From: Myxococcales bacterium
Lineage (GTDB): Bacteria > Myxococcota_A > Polyangia > Haliangiales > Haliangiaceae
Direction: 5' to 3'
NCBI GenBank assembly: GCA_016720595.1
Contig: JADKKI010000052.1
Location: 45,604-109,603, forward strand
Length of the DNA: 64,000 nt
A model generated the notes under the pieces. It was not told where the DNA came from. It did no database searches and saw nothing but the letters and a program-made list of their open reading frames with translations. The number at the start of each line of letters is the position of its first letter. The first letter of the stretch is position 1. Positions 24,017-32,104 of the stretch are shown one piece after another. Position numbers and translations under genes: made by a program.

Positions 24017-25303
24017 GTGGCAGGACGCTTCAACTTTCGCTGGCGGCAGCTCGTGCACGACCTCGGCACCGGCCTCCTGTTTCGGCCGGCCGTGTTCACA
24101 GCCGGCCTCGCGGTGATCGCCCTCGTCCTGATCCAGCTCGAGCGCACCGGCACCCTCGCCCGCTGGGAGTCCGGCGGGTGGTTCTTCCGCAACGACCCCG
24201 GATCGGCGCAGGCGGTGCTCGGTGCGATCGCCGGATCGATGATGGCAGTGGTCTCGATCGTGTACTCGGTGCTGGTCGTCGCCCTCTCGCTCGCCTCCGT
24301 CCAGTTCTCGCCCCGCATCCTCGGTGGCTTCGTGCGCGATCGAGTCAGTCAGCGGACGCTCGGCGTGTTCATCGGTACGTTCACGTACTGCCTGCTCGTG
24401 ATGCGTTCGATCAGCTCCGAGCCACCCTGGGTGGCCACCTGGGCCGTGGCGTTCGGGTTCCTCCTCGGCCTGACCTGCCTGGGCTTCCTGATCTACTTCA
24501 TCCATCACATCGCGACCGGGATCCAGGTCAACCACATCGTGGACCGGATCGCCGCAGAGACCGAGACGGTGATCGACGAGGTCTATCCCCTCGGCGGGTC
24601 GTCGACAGCGATTCCACTCCCAGAGGCGGCTGCATCCGTGGTGGCCGATCGTGCGGGCTATCTGCAGCTCGTCGACCACGAGGGTCTGGCGGCCCTGGCG
24701 CAAAAGGACCGGCTCGTCATCCACCTGACCGTCGAGCCCGGCGACTTCGTGGTTCGTGGCGCGGAGCTCGCGCGCATCGTGGGCACGGAGGTCACACCCG
24801 CAGCGGCGCGCGCCTGCGCCGAGACGTTCGACCTCGGGCCGATCCGGACGATGCAGCAGGATGTGGCGTTCGGTCTGCGCCAGCTCGTGGACATCGCCCT
24901 CAAGGCGATCTCGCCCGCAGTCAACGACCCGAGCACCGCGACCATCTGTATCGACCGCCTCGGCAGCCTGCTCTCGGAGATCGCTCGTCGGCACCCCAGC
25001 GACCTCGTCATCCGGGACGGCGAGACCACGCTGGTCGTGGCGCCGCAGCCGGCCTTCAACGAGCTCGCAGACCTCGCGTTCAACCAGCTCCGCCAGTACG
25101 GCCGCGGTGATCTCGCGGTCTCGATCCGGCTCGTACGCGCGATCGAGATGGCCGCGCGTTCGTGCCCTGACGCCGATCGCGCTCACCTGGCGCGCCATGC
25201 CGAGCTGGTTCGCGATGGGCTGCCGTCGACATTCCTCCCGGACGACCGCGCGCGGTTCGACGAGGCGCTCCGCAGCGCACAACCGTCGTTGTCGCGGACG
25301 TAG
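24017..25303 (+). CDS. DUF2254 membrane protein
   Basis: 428 residues from the GTG at 24017. Four transmembrane helices in the first half (about residues 20-38, 70-95, 115-135, 145-165) followed by a soluble region of about 250 residues. The segment SIVYSVLVVALSLASVQFSPRIL with GFVRDRVSQRTLGVFIGTFTYCL is the strong DUF2254 signature, and DPSTATICIDRLG a second conserved block. The family is predicted to be an inner-membrane protein, function unknown. No catalytic motif is visible. Confidence 0.85.
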   Translation: MAGRFNFRWRQLVHDLGTGLLFRPAVFTAGLAVIALVLIQLERTGTLARWESGGWFFRNDPGSAQAVLGAIAGSMMAVVSIVYSVLVVALSLASVQFSPRILGGFVRDRVSQRTLGVFIGTFTYCLLVMRSISSEPPWVATWAVAFGFLLGLTCLGFLIYFIHHIATGIQVNHIVDRIAAETETVIDEVYPLGGSSTAIPLPEAAASVVADRAGYLQLVDHEGLAALAQKDRLVIHLTVEPGDFVVRGAELARIVGTEVTPAAARACAETFDLGPIRTMQQDVAFGLRQLVDIALKAISPAVNDPSTATICIDRLGSLLSEIARRHPSDLVIRDGETTLVVAPQPAFNELADLAFNQLRQYGRGDLAVSIRLVRAIEMAARSCPDADRAHLARHAELVRDGLPSTFLPDDRARFDEALRSAQPSLSRT

Positions 25304-25380
25304 ATGAACCGTCGCGCAATCGAGATCCTGGTGCGCGCGACGACCTTCGCGATGATACGCTGGAACGTGGTCATCCATCG

Positions 25381-26016
25381 ATGAAGTCCATCCGCATCGC
25401 CGACGTGAGTACGAGAGTCTCCGAGATCGTCGACGTCATCGCCGCGGGCGATCTGGCGTGCATCCCCGTCCGCGGTGCCTATCGGATCATCGCCGACGCC
25501 CGCTCGGAGGCCGCGATCACCCGGCTCGCGCAGAGCAAGCAGCGTGCGCACAACCGCCCGGCACTCATCCTCGTGGGCGACCTCAAGGCGGCACATGACA
25601 TCGTCGACGGGACCACGTGGTCGACGACCAAGCGCCTGTCCAAGTCGCTGTGGCCGGGACCGCTGACGCTGCTCTTGCCACCGAGCGATCGCCTGCCCAT
25701 CAAGATCAACCGGATGCTGACGCGCTCCACCGGATCGATCGGCATCCGCGTTCCCGAGGATCCCTTGACCACGGCGATCGTCGGCCAGCTCGGCGGCCCC
25801 CTCGTCGTCTCGAGCGCGAACCTCGAGAACAAGCCCGGCTCGAGCTCGGCGGCCACCGTTCGCGCCCGGTTCGCGCGGACCGTCGCGATCTGGGTCGACG
25901 CCATGGACATCCCGCCCGAACCCCCGTCGACCCTCGTCGAGGTGACCGAGCGAGGCTTCAAGATCATCCGCGAAGGCGCGGTCTCGCACGACGCGATCGA
26001 GCGCGCGCTGGCCTGA
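25381..26016 (+). CDS. YrdC/YciO-like threonylcarbamoyl-AMP synthase homologue, active site divergent
   Basis: 211 residues. The fold is recognisable from the K-x-R loop (SKQRAHNRP), SLWPGPLTLLL, GSIGIRVPEDP and VVSSANLENKPGS. But the usual P-T-(D/E)-T-V-Y-G-L strand is replaced by PVRGAYRIIAD, so the loop that contacts threonine and bicarbonate in TsaC is unlike the catalytic family; YciO-like proteins come closer. It is therefore probably related but may not make threonylcarbamoyl-AMP. Single copy in this window; another copy elsewhere would be expected if this one is non-canonical. No ribosome binding site seen. Confidence 0.7.
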   Translation: MKSIRIADVSTRVSEIVDVIAAGDLACIPVRGAYRIIADARSEAAITRLAQSKQRAHNRPALILVGDLKAAHDIVDGTTWSTTKRLSKSLWPGPLTLLLPPSDRLPIKINRMLTRSTGSIGIRVPEDPLTTAIVGQLGGPLVVSSANLENKPGSSSAATVRARFARTVAIWVDAMDIPPEPPSTLVEVTERGFKIIREGAVSHDAIERALA

Positions 26017-26023
26017 CTGCGGG

Positions 26024-26662
26024 TCAGACGCCGCCGCGCCGTGCCTGGAGCACCGGCTGCGGTTGCCGGGCCAGCTCGGCCCAGTACGGGTTGTAGTGGT
26101 TCTTCCCCTTGAGGAACGTCCACGACGTGTCGTGCATGGTCGGCCGGGTGTCCATGTGGATGAACTGCTCGCTCGGATACCAGCCCACGCCGACCTCGGT
26201 GTACTTGCTCCACAGGTAGTCACGGATCGTCCGCAGCTGGACGCCGCGGATCCGGAAATCGATCGCGCGCCCATCGCGGTGCGGTGACGTCAGGGATTCG
26301 CCGCGCTGCACGCGATACACGCTGACGAACTCGATCGTCCTGCCCTCGTACATCTCCGCGACGTCGGCGAGCATCATCAGCGATCTGCGCGCGATCGGCC
26401 GCTCGTGGTTGGTCACGCGGCAGCGGAACAGGTGGCGGATCTCCTTCGTGGTCGCCTCGTCGCTGTTCCCGAGGTGATCGATCAGCACGGTCGCGCTGAC
26501 GTGCAGGTTCTCGTCGTAGAGCTTGACCTCCACGGGCGTGGCCGCGCGTGCCTGGTATGCCAGCGTGACCGCATCGAGGGGCAGCGGGACGGGGGCGGCA
26601 ACGGTGGTCCACCCCGCCATCGCCATCGTCGTCAGCCGGATCTTGAGGAGGATCGGCAACAT
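26024..26662 (-). CDS. DUF882 / M15-like peptidase, secreted
   Basis: 212 residues with a hydrophobic N-terminus (residues 2-27) that could be a signal sequence. SPHRDGRAIDFRI (H-x6-D) and VGWYPSEQFIHMD (H-x-D at about residue 170) give the three zinc-ligand arrangement of M15-like D-Ala-D-Ala peptidases (DUF882/YcbK). The preceding segments (FVSVYRVQRGESL) match as well. Likely a periplasmic peptidoglycan peptidase. Convergent with the YrdC-like gene (7 bp between stops). Opposite strand to the acyl-CoA dehydrogenase. Confidence 0.82.
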   Translation of the reverse strand: MLPILLKIRLTTMAMAGWTTVAAPVPLPLDAVTLAYQARAATPVEVKLYDENLHVSATVLIDHLGNSDEATTKEIRHLFRCRVTNHERPIARRSLMMLADVAEMYEGRTIEFVSVYRVQRGESLTSPHRDGRAIDFRIRGVQLRTIRDYLWSKYTEVGVGWYPSEQFIHMDTRPTMHDTSWTFLKGKNHYNPYWAELARQPQPVLQARRGGV

Positions 26663-26707
26663 CGCGGGATTCAGGCTCGCACCCTTTCGGGGCCGATCAA
26701 ACCGAAA

Positions 26708-26723
26708 AGATCTGTACGGATCT
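26708..26723 (+). promoter_or_regulatory. Near-palindrome AGATCTGTACGGATCT
   Basis: Arms AGATC/GATCT with a central TGTACG, in the 103-bp divergent region. A related TGTACGG recurs at 26750-26756, next to the dehydrogenase ATG. Operator-like, for an unknown repressor. Confidence 0.4.
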
Positions 26724-26765
26724 CGGACAGTTCCCCCGTGCCAGGTTGGTGTACGGTTCGTTCAC

Positions 26766-27926
26766 ATGCGCTTCACGGACGAACATCAGCAGCTCCGCCG
26801 CACGGTCAAGGACTTCGTCGAGAAGGAGATCAATCCTCAGATCGACGACTGGGAGCGCGCAGGCGCGTTCCCGGCGCACGAGCTGTTCAAGAAGGCCGGC
26901 AAGCTGGGCCTCCTCGGCATCAACAAGCCCGAGGCCTACGGCGGCATGGGCCTCGACTACTCCTACCAGATGTGTGCGACCGAGGAGCTCGGTAACTGCC
27001 GCGGTGGTGCCATCCCGATGGCGCTCGGCGTGCAGACCGACATGGCCACCCCCGCGCTCGCGCGGTGGGGCACCGACGAGCTCAGGAAGGAGTTCCTCGC
27101 GCCTGCGATCACCGGTGAGGCGGTGACCTCGATCGCCGTCAGCGAGGCCGGCGGCGGGTCCGACGTGGCGGCGATCAAGACCGTCGCGAAGAAGGACGGC
27201 AGCGACTACCTGATCACGGGCTCGAAGATGTGGATCACCAACGCCGCCCAGGCAGATTGGCTGTGCCTGCTGGTCAACACCGGCGAGGGCCCCGTCCACC
27301 AGAACAAGACGCTCGTGATCGTGCCCACCAAGCTCAAGGGTGTGGAGATCGGGCCGAAGATCGCGAAGCTCGGCATGCTCGCCTCCGACACCTGCCCGGT
27401 GTTCTTCGACAACGTCCGCGTGCCTCAGCGCCACCGGATCGGCGAGGAGGGCATGGGCTTCATGATGCAGATGGTGCAGTTCCAGGAGGAGCGGCTGTGT
27501 GGCGCGATCGGCTCCGTGCGCGGGATGGACCGCACGATCGAGGCCACGATCGCGTACTGCCGCGAGCGCGAGACTTTCGGCCAGCCGCTGATCAACAACC
27601 AGTCGATCCACTTCCGGTTCGCCGAGCTGAAGACCGAGGTCGAGTCGTTGCGCTCGCTGGTCTATCGCGCCGTCGAGGACTACATCGGCGGCGCCGACGT
27701 CACGATGATGGCCTCGATGGCGAAGCTCAAGGCCGGGCGCCTGTCGCGCGAGGTAGCGGACTCGTGCCTCCAGTACTGGGGCGGCATGGGCTTCACCTGG
27801 GACAACCCGGTGGCCCGCGCGTATCGCGATACCCGCCTGCTGTCGATCGGCGGCGGTGCCGACGAGATCATGCTCGGCATCATCGCGAAGCTGATGGGCA
27901 TCCTCCCGGGCAAGAAGAAGAAGTAA
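26766..27926 (+). CDS. Acyl-CoA dehydrogenase
   Basis: 386 residues from the ATG at 26766; full family length. N-terminal helical part, the SIAVSEAGGGSDVAAIKT region and the FAD-contacting WITNAAQADW are clear, and RETFGQPL with SCLQYWGGMGF and NPVARAYRDTRLLSIGGGADE complete the C-terminal domain. The catalytic Glu appears to lie in FQEERL, as in long-chain and isovaleryl-type enzymes; the residue at the classical YEG position is SIGGG with no Glu. Substrate likely a longer or branched acyl-CoA in beta-oxidation or leucine/isovalerate degradation. A barrel gene follows 7 bp later, so they may be co-transcribed. Confidence 0.92.
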   Translation: MRFTDEHQQLRRTVKDFVEKEINPQIDDWERAGAFPAHELFKKAGKLGLLGINKPEAYGGMGLDYSYQMCATEELGNCRGGAIPMALGVQTDMATPALARWGTDELRKEFLAPAITGEAVTSIAVSEAGGGSDVAAIKTVAKKDGSDYLITGSKMWITNAAQADWLCLLVNTGEGPVHQNKTLVIVPTKLKGVEIGPKIAKLGMLASDTCPVFFDNVRVPQRHRIGEEGMGFMMQMVQFQEERLCGAIGSVRGMDRTIEATIAYCRERETFGQPLINNQSIHFRFAELKTEVESLRSLVYRAVEDYIGGADVTMMASMAKLKAGRLSREVADSCLQYWGGMGFTWDNPVARAYRDTRLLSIGGGADEIMLGIIAKLMGILPGKKKK

Positions 27927-27933
27927 GCAGCTC

Positions 27934-29259
27934 GTGCGAGCGGTTGTTGTTGTCGCGCTCGCCTGGGCCTCCGTGGCGTCGGCGCAGGCGCCTGCGGTCC
28001 CCGATGCACCACGCCCACTCGTGGGCGTGGCCGTGCGCGGGCCTTCGAAGCTGACCGATCAGACGGCCGTCTACCTCGCACACCTCGAGCTCGGCGAGCC
28101 GATCTCCGCGAAGGACCTGCCGCGGATCACCCAGGCCCTGCTCTCGAGCGAGCTGTTCGAGTCTGTCACCGTCACGCTCGAGGACGCCCCCGGCGGGGTG
28201 CGCGTGGTGGCCACGCTCGACGACAAGCACTCGTGGGTGATCGCGCCAACCTTGTTCCTGCTCTCGGGCAACCAGGCGTTCGGCGTGGGGTTCGCGGAGA
28301 ACAACTTCCAGGGCCGGAACCAGAAGGTCCTCCTCTACGGGCAGATCGGCACGCGCGAGTCGCTGTTCTTCGGCACGTTCCTGAATCCCTCGATCGCCGG
28401 CACACCGCTCACCTATCGCATCGACCTCTACGCGTACCGGCGCGGCATCACCGAGTACGCCAATCCCACGAACGATGCGCAGGACGCCTCGATCGCCCGG
28501 ATCACCACCACGGACTATCTCGGGGGCGGCGCCCTCGTGGGCTATCGCGCGGCGTGGTGGCTGACCGCCGATCTACGGTTCCGTGGCGCATACGTCACGT
28601 TCCGCGACACGCATCTCGACGACGCCGCACAGACGCCGACCGTGATCCCCGAGACCGATGGCTGGGATGTCTCGATGCAACCCCGGCTCACCCTCGACGC
28701 ACGCCAGCACCGGTTCGGCGTCACCTGGGGCCCGTACGTCCAGCTGATCCTCGATGCCTCGATCCCCGGCCTCGATGACTACGACTACAGCTCGGTCCTG
28801 GTCCGCGCCTACTACGCGTGGCGGTTCTTCGAAGAGCACCAACTCGAGCTCCGCACCGGCTTCGCGGCCGGCAAGCACCTGCCGCTGCACGAGGAGTTCG
28901 CCCTCGGCGGCGCGACGGATCTCCGCGGCTACTCCGTGGACAGGTTTCGCGGCGATGCTCGTGCGTTCGGCCGGCTCGAGTACTCGGTGCCGCTGTTCAA
29001 GTGGCGGTCGTTCGCGTTCCGCAGCATCGGGTTCTGGGACACGGGCGGCGTGGGCTTCCACAACCCGCGCACGGGTGGCGATCGGCTGTATCTGTCCACG
29101 CAGCACGAGGGCATCGATCGCTGGCGCAACGACGTCGGCCTCGGCCTGCGGATCTACGTGAAGGCGATCGTGCTCCCGCTGCTCGGCTTCGATGTCGGCT
29201 ACGGCATCGAGGGCAAGAGCCCCGCGGTCTACTTCGAGGTCGGGCTCACGGACTTCTGA
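27934..29259 (+). CDS. BamA-family outer membrane protein with single POTRA
   Basis: 441 residues from the GTG at 27934. A signal peptide (ending A-S-A-Q-A) is followed by one POTRA-like domain (about residues 28-95: LVGVAVRGPSKLT, LFESVTVTLEDAPGG) and a barrel of about 330 residues. The barrel contains ATDLRGYSVDRFRGD, the R-G-Y/F motif of loop 6 typical of Omp85 proteins. Length and a single POTRA suggest a TamA- or FhaC-related variant rather than BamA itself. It may secrete or insert a neighbouring protein. Follows the dehydrogenase by 7 bp. Convergent with the protease gene (29266). Confidence 0.85.
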   Translation: MRAVVVVALAWASVASAQAPAVPDAPRPLVGVAVRGPSKLTDQTAVYLAHLELGEPISAKDLPRITQALLSSELFESVTVTLEDAPGGVRVVATLDDKHSWVIAPTLFLLSGNQAFGVGFAENNFQGRNQKVLLYGQIGTRESLFFGTFLNPSIAGTPLTYRIDLYAYRRGITEYANPTNDAQDASIARITTTDYLGGGALVGYRAAWWLTADLRFRGAYVTFRDTHLDDAAQTPTVIPETDGWDVSMQPRLTLDARQHRFGVTWGPYVQLILDASIPGLDDYDYSSVLVRAYYAWRFFEEHQLELRTGFAAGKHLPLHEEFALGGATDLRGYSVDRFRGDARAFGRLEYSVPLFKWRSFAFRSIGFWDTGGVGFHNPRTGGDRLYLSTQHEGIDRWRNDVGLGLRIYVKAIVLPLLGFDVGYGIEGKSPAVYFEVGLTDF

Positions 29260-29265
29260 GCGGCG

Positions 29266-30303
29266 CTACGTGGTCTGGCGGCGGCGCCGGCGCAGCACCA
29301 CCGCGCCGAGCGCGAGCACGAGACCGCCGAGGCCCGAGCCCGAGCCGCCTGCGGAGCAGCCGCCCGTGATCTCGTCCGCGTCGTTCGGGTTCGTCGGCGG
29401 GGGCTTGGTGGGATCGGTGGTGGTCGGCGCATCGGGGTTCATCGGATCGGCGGGCGGCGTGACCTGGCAGTTGTCCTTGGTCAGCGTCTTGCCCGTGGTG
29501 GTCTCGATCCACGAGACCACCTTGTCCATGCGCACGTAGATGCCGCCATCACCACACGGATTGGTGGCGCTGTTGGTGGCGCGAGACACCGCGCCGACGA
29601 GGATCGGGCCGCGCAGCGTGTCGAGATACACCGGGCCGCCCGAATCGCCGTTGCACGAATCGCGACCGGCGCCGCCCGCGACGAACTCGCCGCTCGGCAT
29701 CACCGCGGGCTTGCAGCCGTTGCCCGCCGCACACGTCGGATCGGTGAGCGGAACGGAGACCTCGTAGAGCTTGCTGTTGTTGCCCTGCGCCTGCAGATCG
29801 ATCGCGCCGAACCCGACCAGGTGCACCGAGGCGCCGCTCGTCCAGCCGGTGGTGTACGTGCACGCCGTGGCCACGGTCCGCGGCGTGACGCCGACGACGG
29901 GCGCGTTGAGCACGATCACCGAGACGTCGTACGTGGTCTCCCAGTTCGGGTACGCGGTGACGCTCTTGACGGTGGCGGTGATGCCGCCGGCGGCCTTGAT
30001 GTCGGTGGTGTCGAGCCGCACCGAGGTCGGATTGGTGGCGGCGCAGTGGCCGGCGGTGATCACCACGTCGGGAGCGATCAGCGTGCCCGTGCAGGTGCCT
30101 TGCGCGCCGAGCACGGCCACGGTGTCGCGCCAGTTGCCCGCGCCGACCACGGTGCCGCCGATGATCGGCGCGCTGGTCCCCGTGATCTGATCCGGCGCCT
30201 GATCCCCGCCTGCCAGCGGGCTGGCCGTCGCGGAACCGACGCCGAGGAGGCTGACGAGCAGGCTGGAGCGAAGGAGCATGTGGGAGGTAGGAGCAACACC
30301 CAT
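29266..30303 (-). CDS. Secreted trypsin-like serine protease with MYXO-CTERM-like tail
   Basis: 345 residues from the ATG at 30303, which has GAGGG upstream; an internal ATG at 30279 gives a more compact signal peptide. After the signal, residues about 55-270 are a chymotrypsin-fold domain: TAGHC (catalytic His), TYDVSVIVL (Asp) and GDSGGPV (catalytic Ser), with C-rich loops. A Pro/Asp-rich linker then leads to GGCSAGGSGSG, a hydrophobic helix and RRRRR, as in MYXO-CTERM sorting signals. Likely surface-anchored and processed by a myxosortase-like system. Substrate unknown. Convergent with the barrel gene. Confidence 0.9.
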   Translation of the reverse strand: MGVAPTSHMLLRSSLLVSLLGVGSATASPLAGGDQAPDQITGTSAPIIGGTVVGAGNWRDTVAVLGAQGTCTGTLIAPDVVITAGHCAATNPTSVRLDTTDIKAAGGITATVKSVTAYPNWETTYDVSVIVLNAPVVGVTPRTVATACTYTTGWTSGASVHLVGFGAIDLQAQGNNSKLYEVSVPLTDPTCAAGNGCKPAVMPSGEFVAGGAGRDSCNGDSGGPVYLDTLRGPILVGAVSRATNSATNPCGDGGIYVRMDKVVSWIETTTGKTLTKDNCQVTPPADPMNPDAPTTTDPTKPPPTNPNDADEITGGCSAGGSGSGLGGLVLALGAVVLRRRRRQTT

Positions 30304-30427
30304 ACCGCGCCCTCGATGACGTAACTCCGCGAGACCGCCCGGGACTTGAAGTGCACGCCGGGATCCACGGTCGACGATCGAGGGGGGCTCCTCACCCCGA
30401 CCCCGCTCGATGGTCGCCCGACGACGC

Positions 30428-30853
30428 CTACGGAGGGTCGCCGACCAGCCGCGCGATGGCATCGACGTAGCGCTCGAGCGCTTCGAGACCAGCTGGGAGC
30501 TCGTCCCAGAGCCGTCCTGGATCGATGCTGGCGTAGCCGTGTGCGATGCGATTGCGGACGCTGGCGATCCCGCCGAGCTGGCGAGCGTGCTCGCGAGTCA
30601 GGACCGAGTTGTTTGCCAGCAGCTCGAAGGCCTCGGCATAGCTTCCCGGCACGCCCCAGCCTTCGTCAGCGGCAATGTGCATCGCGATGTCGTTGGCCTC
30701 CTGAACGGCCACGAGGAAGCTGAGGGCGAGCGCATCCTGAATATCGACGTCGGTCTCGAACGTCTCACGTGCAGGCGGACGTCGACGACGCACTCGCCCT
30801 GCGTGCTCGCGGAGCATCGCGAGCTTCTTCAGGATGATCAGGTGATCCGTCAC
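30428..30853 (-). CDS. hepT: HepT-like toxin (RNase) of HepT/MntA module
   Basis: 141 residues from the GTG at 30853, which overlaps the stop of the upstream MntA-like gene by GTGA. The R-x4-H-x-Y motif (R-N-R-I-A-H-G-Y, near residue 105) is the HepT ribonuclease active-site hallmark; helical HEPN fold is expected. MntA-like antitoxins AMPylate HepT on the tyrosine. Only about 5% GC change from neighbours was looked for by eye and none was obvious, so horizontal transfer is not supported. Longer upstream frames here are antisense shadow. Confidence 0.85.
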   Translation of the reverse strand: MTDHLIILKKLAMLREHAGRVRRRRPPARETFETDVDIQDALALSFLVAVQEANDIAMHIAADEGWGVPGSYAEAFELLANNSVLTREHARQLGGIASVRNRIAHGYASIDPGRLWDELPAGLEALERYVDAIARLVGDPP

Positions 30854-31251
30854 GTGGCGGGTCTCAGAAGACGTCGCTGAAACAGCCGTGCGGCGTGCTC
30901 GAGAGCCTCGGCGATCTCCGCGTGCTCCGAGGCTGCGGAGGCGCGAAACCGGGGCCACTCGTGGCTGGAGGTCACGAGGGGCGTGCCGTGACGTGCGATC
31001 TCCCAGCGCAGCAAGGTCGCCGCGCGGTCGAGCCGCAACAGATCGACCTCTCGGCCCAGCGCGCTCGAGAGCGCACCAGCCAGCTCGAGCTCCGCCTTCA
31101 ACGCCAGGTCGGGATCGCAGGGGAGGATCGCGATATCCACATCGCTGCCCTGACGTGCGCGCCCCGTCGCCTGGGAGCCGAACAGCACGGCGAGCCGCAG
31201 CGGCGGCCCCGCTGCGAGAACGCGGCGGGCGGTGGCGACGAGGGTTTCCAC
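30850..31251 (-). CDS. mntA: MntA-like nucleotidyltransferase antitoxin
   Basis: 133 residues from the GTG at 31251. The signature G-S-x10-D-x-D is present (GSQATGRARQGSDVDI), the minimal nucleotidyltransferase (MNT) active site. MntA proteins AMPylate the HepT tyrosine and so neutralise it. Gene order (antitoxin first, then HepT) and a 4-bp GTGA overlap are as in known modules. A TATACT hexamer lies 6 nt upstream of the GTG, and no ribosome binding site is seen. Alternative upstream starts in the same frame (up to 31356) run into the neighbouring gene. Confidence 0.85.
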   Translation of the reverse strand: METLVATARRVLAAGPPLRLAVLFGSQATGRARQGSDVDIAILPCDPDLALKAELELAGALSSALGREVDLLRLDRAATLLRWEIARHGTPLVTSSHEWPRFRASAASEHAEIAEALEHAARLFQRRLLRPAT

Positions 31252-31257
31252 GCCGTG

Positions 31258-31263
31258 AGTATA
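31258..31263 (-). promoter_or_regulatory. -10-like hexamer TATACT
   Basis: Best single match to TATAAT (5 of 6), ending 6 nt before the GTG of mntA. The GTATAC palindrome spans it and could serve an autoregulator. Confidence 0.5.
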
Positions 31264-31306
31264 CAACGTTCGCGGCGACCGGCTCGGAGCAGCTTCGAGC
31301 TCGGGC

Positions 31307-32104
31307 TCACGGAGTGGGAAGCATGACGTCGCCTGGCGAGATCGCGAGCTGATCACGCCGGCGTCCGTCGAGGATCGTCACCTTCCCGCCCGGCTGATAG
31401 CTCAGCACGGCCACGCGCGCGGCGGTCAGGAACTGCGGCTCCTTCCAGCCCGCGAGGAACACGAACCCCAGGTCCCAGTCCACGCGCTCCACCACACCCA
31501 CGGCCCACAGCGCCTTGAACGCCTCCACCGGACTGACCGGGAACTGCTCGGGGTACGGATAGGCGACCACGGTCGCGCCGGGTACGAGGTTTCCGCGGGT
31601 CGCAGGGACCGTGCGATATGCGGTGTAGCCATCAGAGCCCACGGTGTTCGGCCCACCGTAGCCGCCGGTCGGCGTGGTCGGCCCCTCCGGGGTGAACGCC
31701 ACCACGAGTGCATGGCGGATCGCGCCGGTGTCGCCCTCGTGGACCCACATCCACGAGATCGGCGGCAGGCAGTGATCACGCGCGGCCGTGCAGGCGACGT
31801 TGTCTGCCGGCACCTCCCACCGCTTCTGACTCCCATCCTGTGCGTCGGCGAACGTGGCTGGACGATCGCCCGAGACGCCCGTCCACGGATCGACCGGACG
31901 ATCTGGGATCGCCATGTGGATCGGCGGCAGGGTCTTCCGCGGCCCGGCCTGTACCAGATCCTGCCGGTACGGGTCGTCTCCGCTCGTGCCGCCGTTCGGG
32001 TCGCCGGTGCCGACGCTCGCGGTGGGTCCAGCGCCCGAGCTCCGCGCACCCGGGCTCAGCTGCATCGCGCAGCCCGTGAGCAGCACGAGGCCCGCGCGCC
32101 ACAT
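31307..32104 (-). CDS. Lipoprotein, unknown
   Basis: 265 residues from the ATG at 32104. Signal sequence with lipobox L-T-G-C (residue 12), then a Ser/Gly/Thr-rich linker. The rest is beta-rich with a Trp/Pro-rich stretch (WEVPADNVACTAARD, ISWMWVHEGDT, VVAYPYPEQFP) and no catalytic motif. The ATG overlaps the previous stop by one base (TGATG), so it is probably in one operon with 32104-33651. No known family recognised. Confidence 0.6.
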   Translation of the reverse strand: MWRAGLVLLTGCAMQLSPGARSSGAGPTASVGTGDPNGGTSGDDPYRQDLVQAGPRKTLPPIHMAIPDRPVDPWTGVSGDRPATFADAQDGSQKRWEVPADNVACTAARDHCLPPISWMWVHEGDTGAIRHALVVAFTPEGPTTPTGGYGGPNTVGSDGYTAYRTVPATRGNLVPGATVVAYPYPEQFPVSPVEAFKALWAVGVVERVDWDLGFVFLAGWKEPQFLTAARVAVLSYQPGGKVTILDGRRRDQLAISPGDVMLPTP

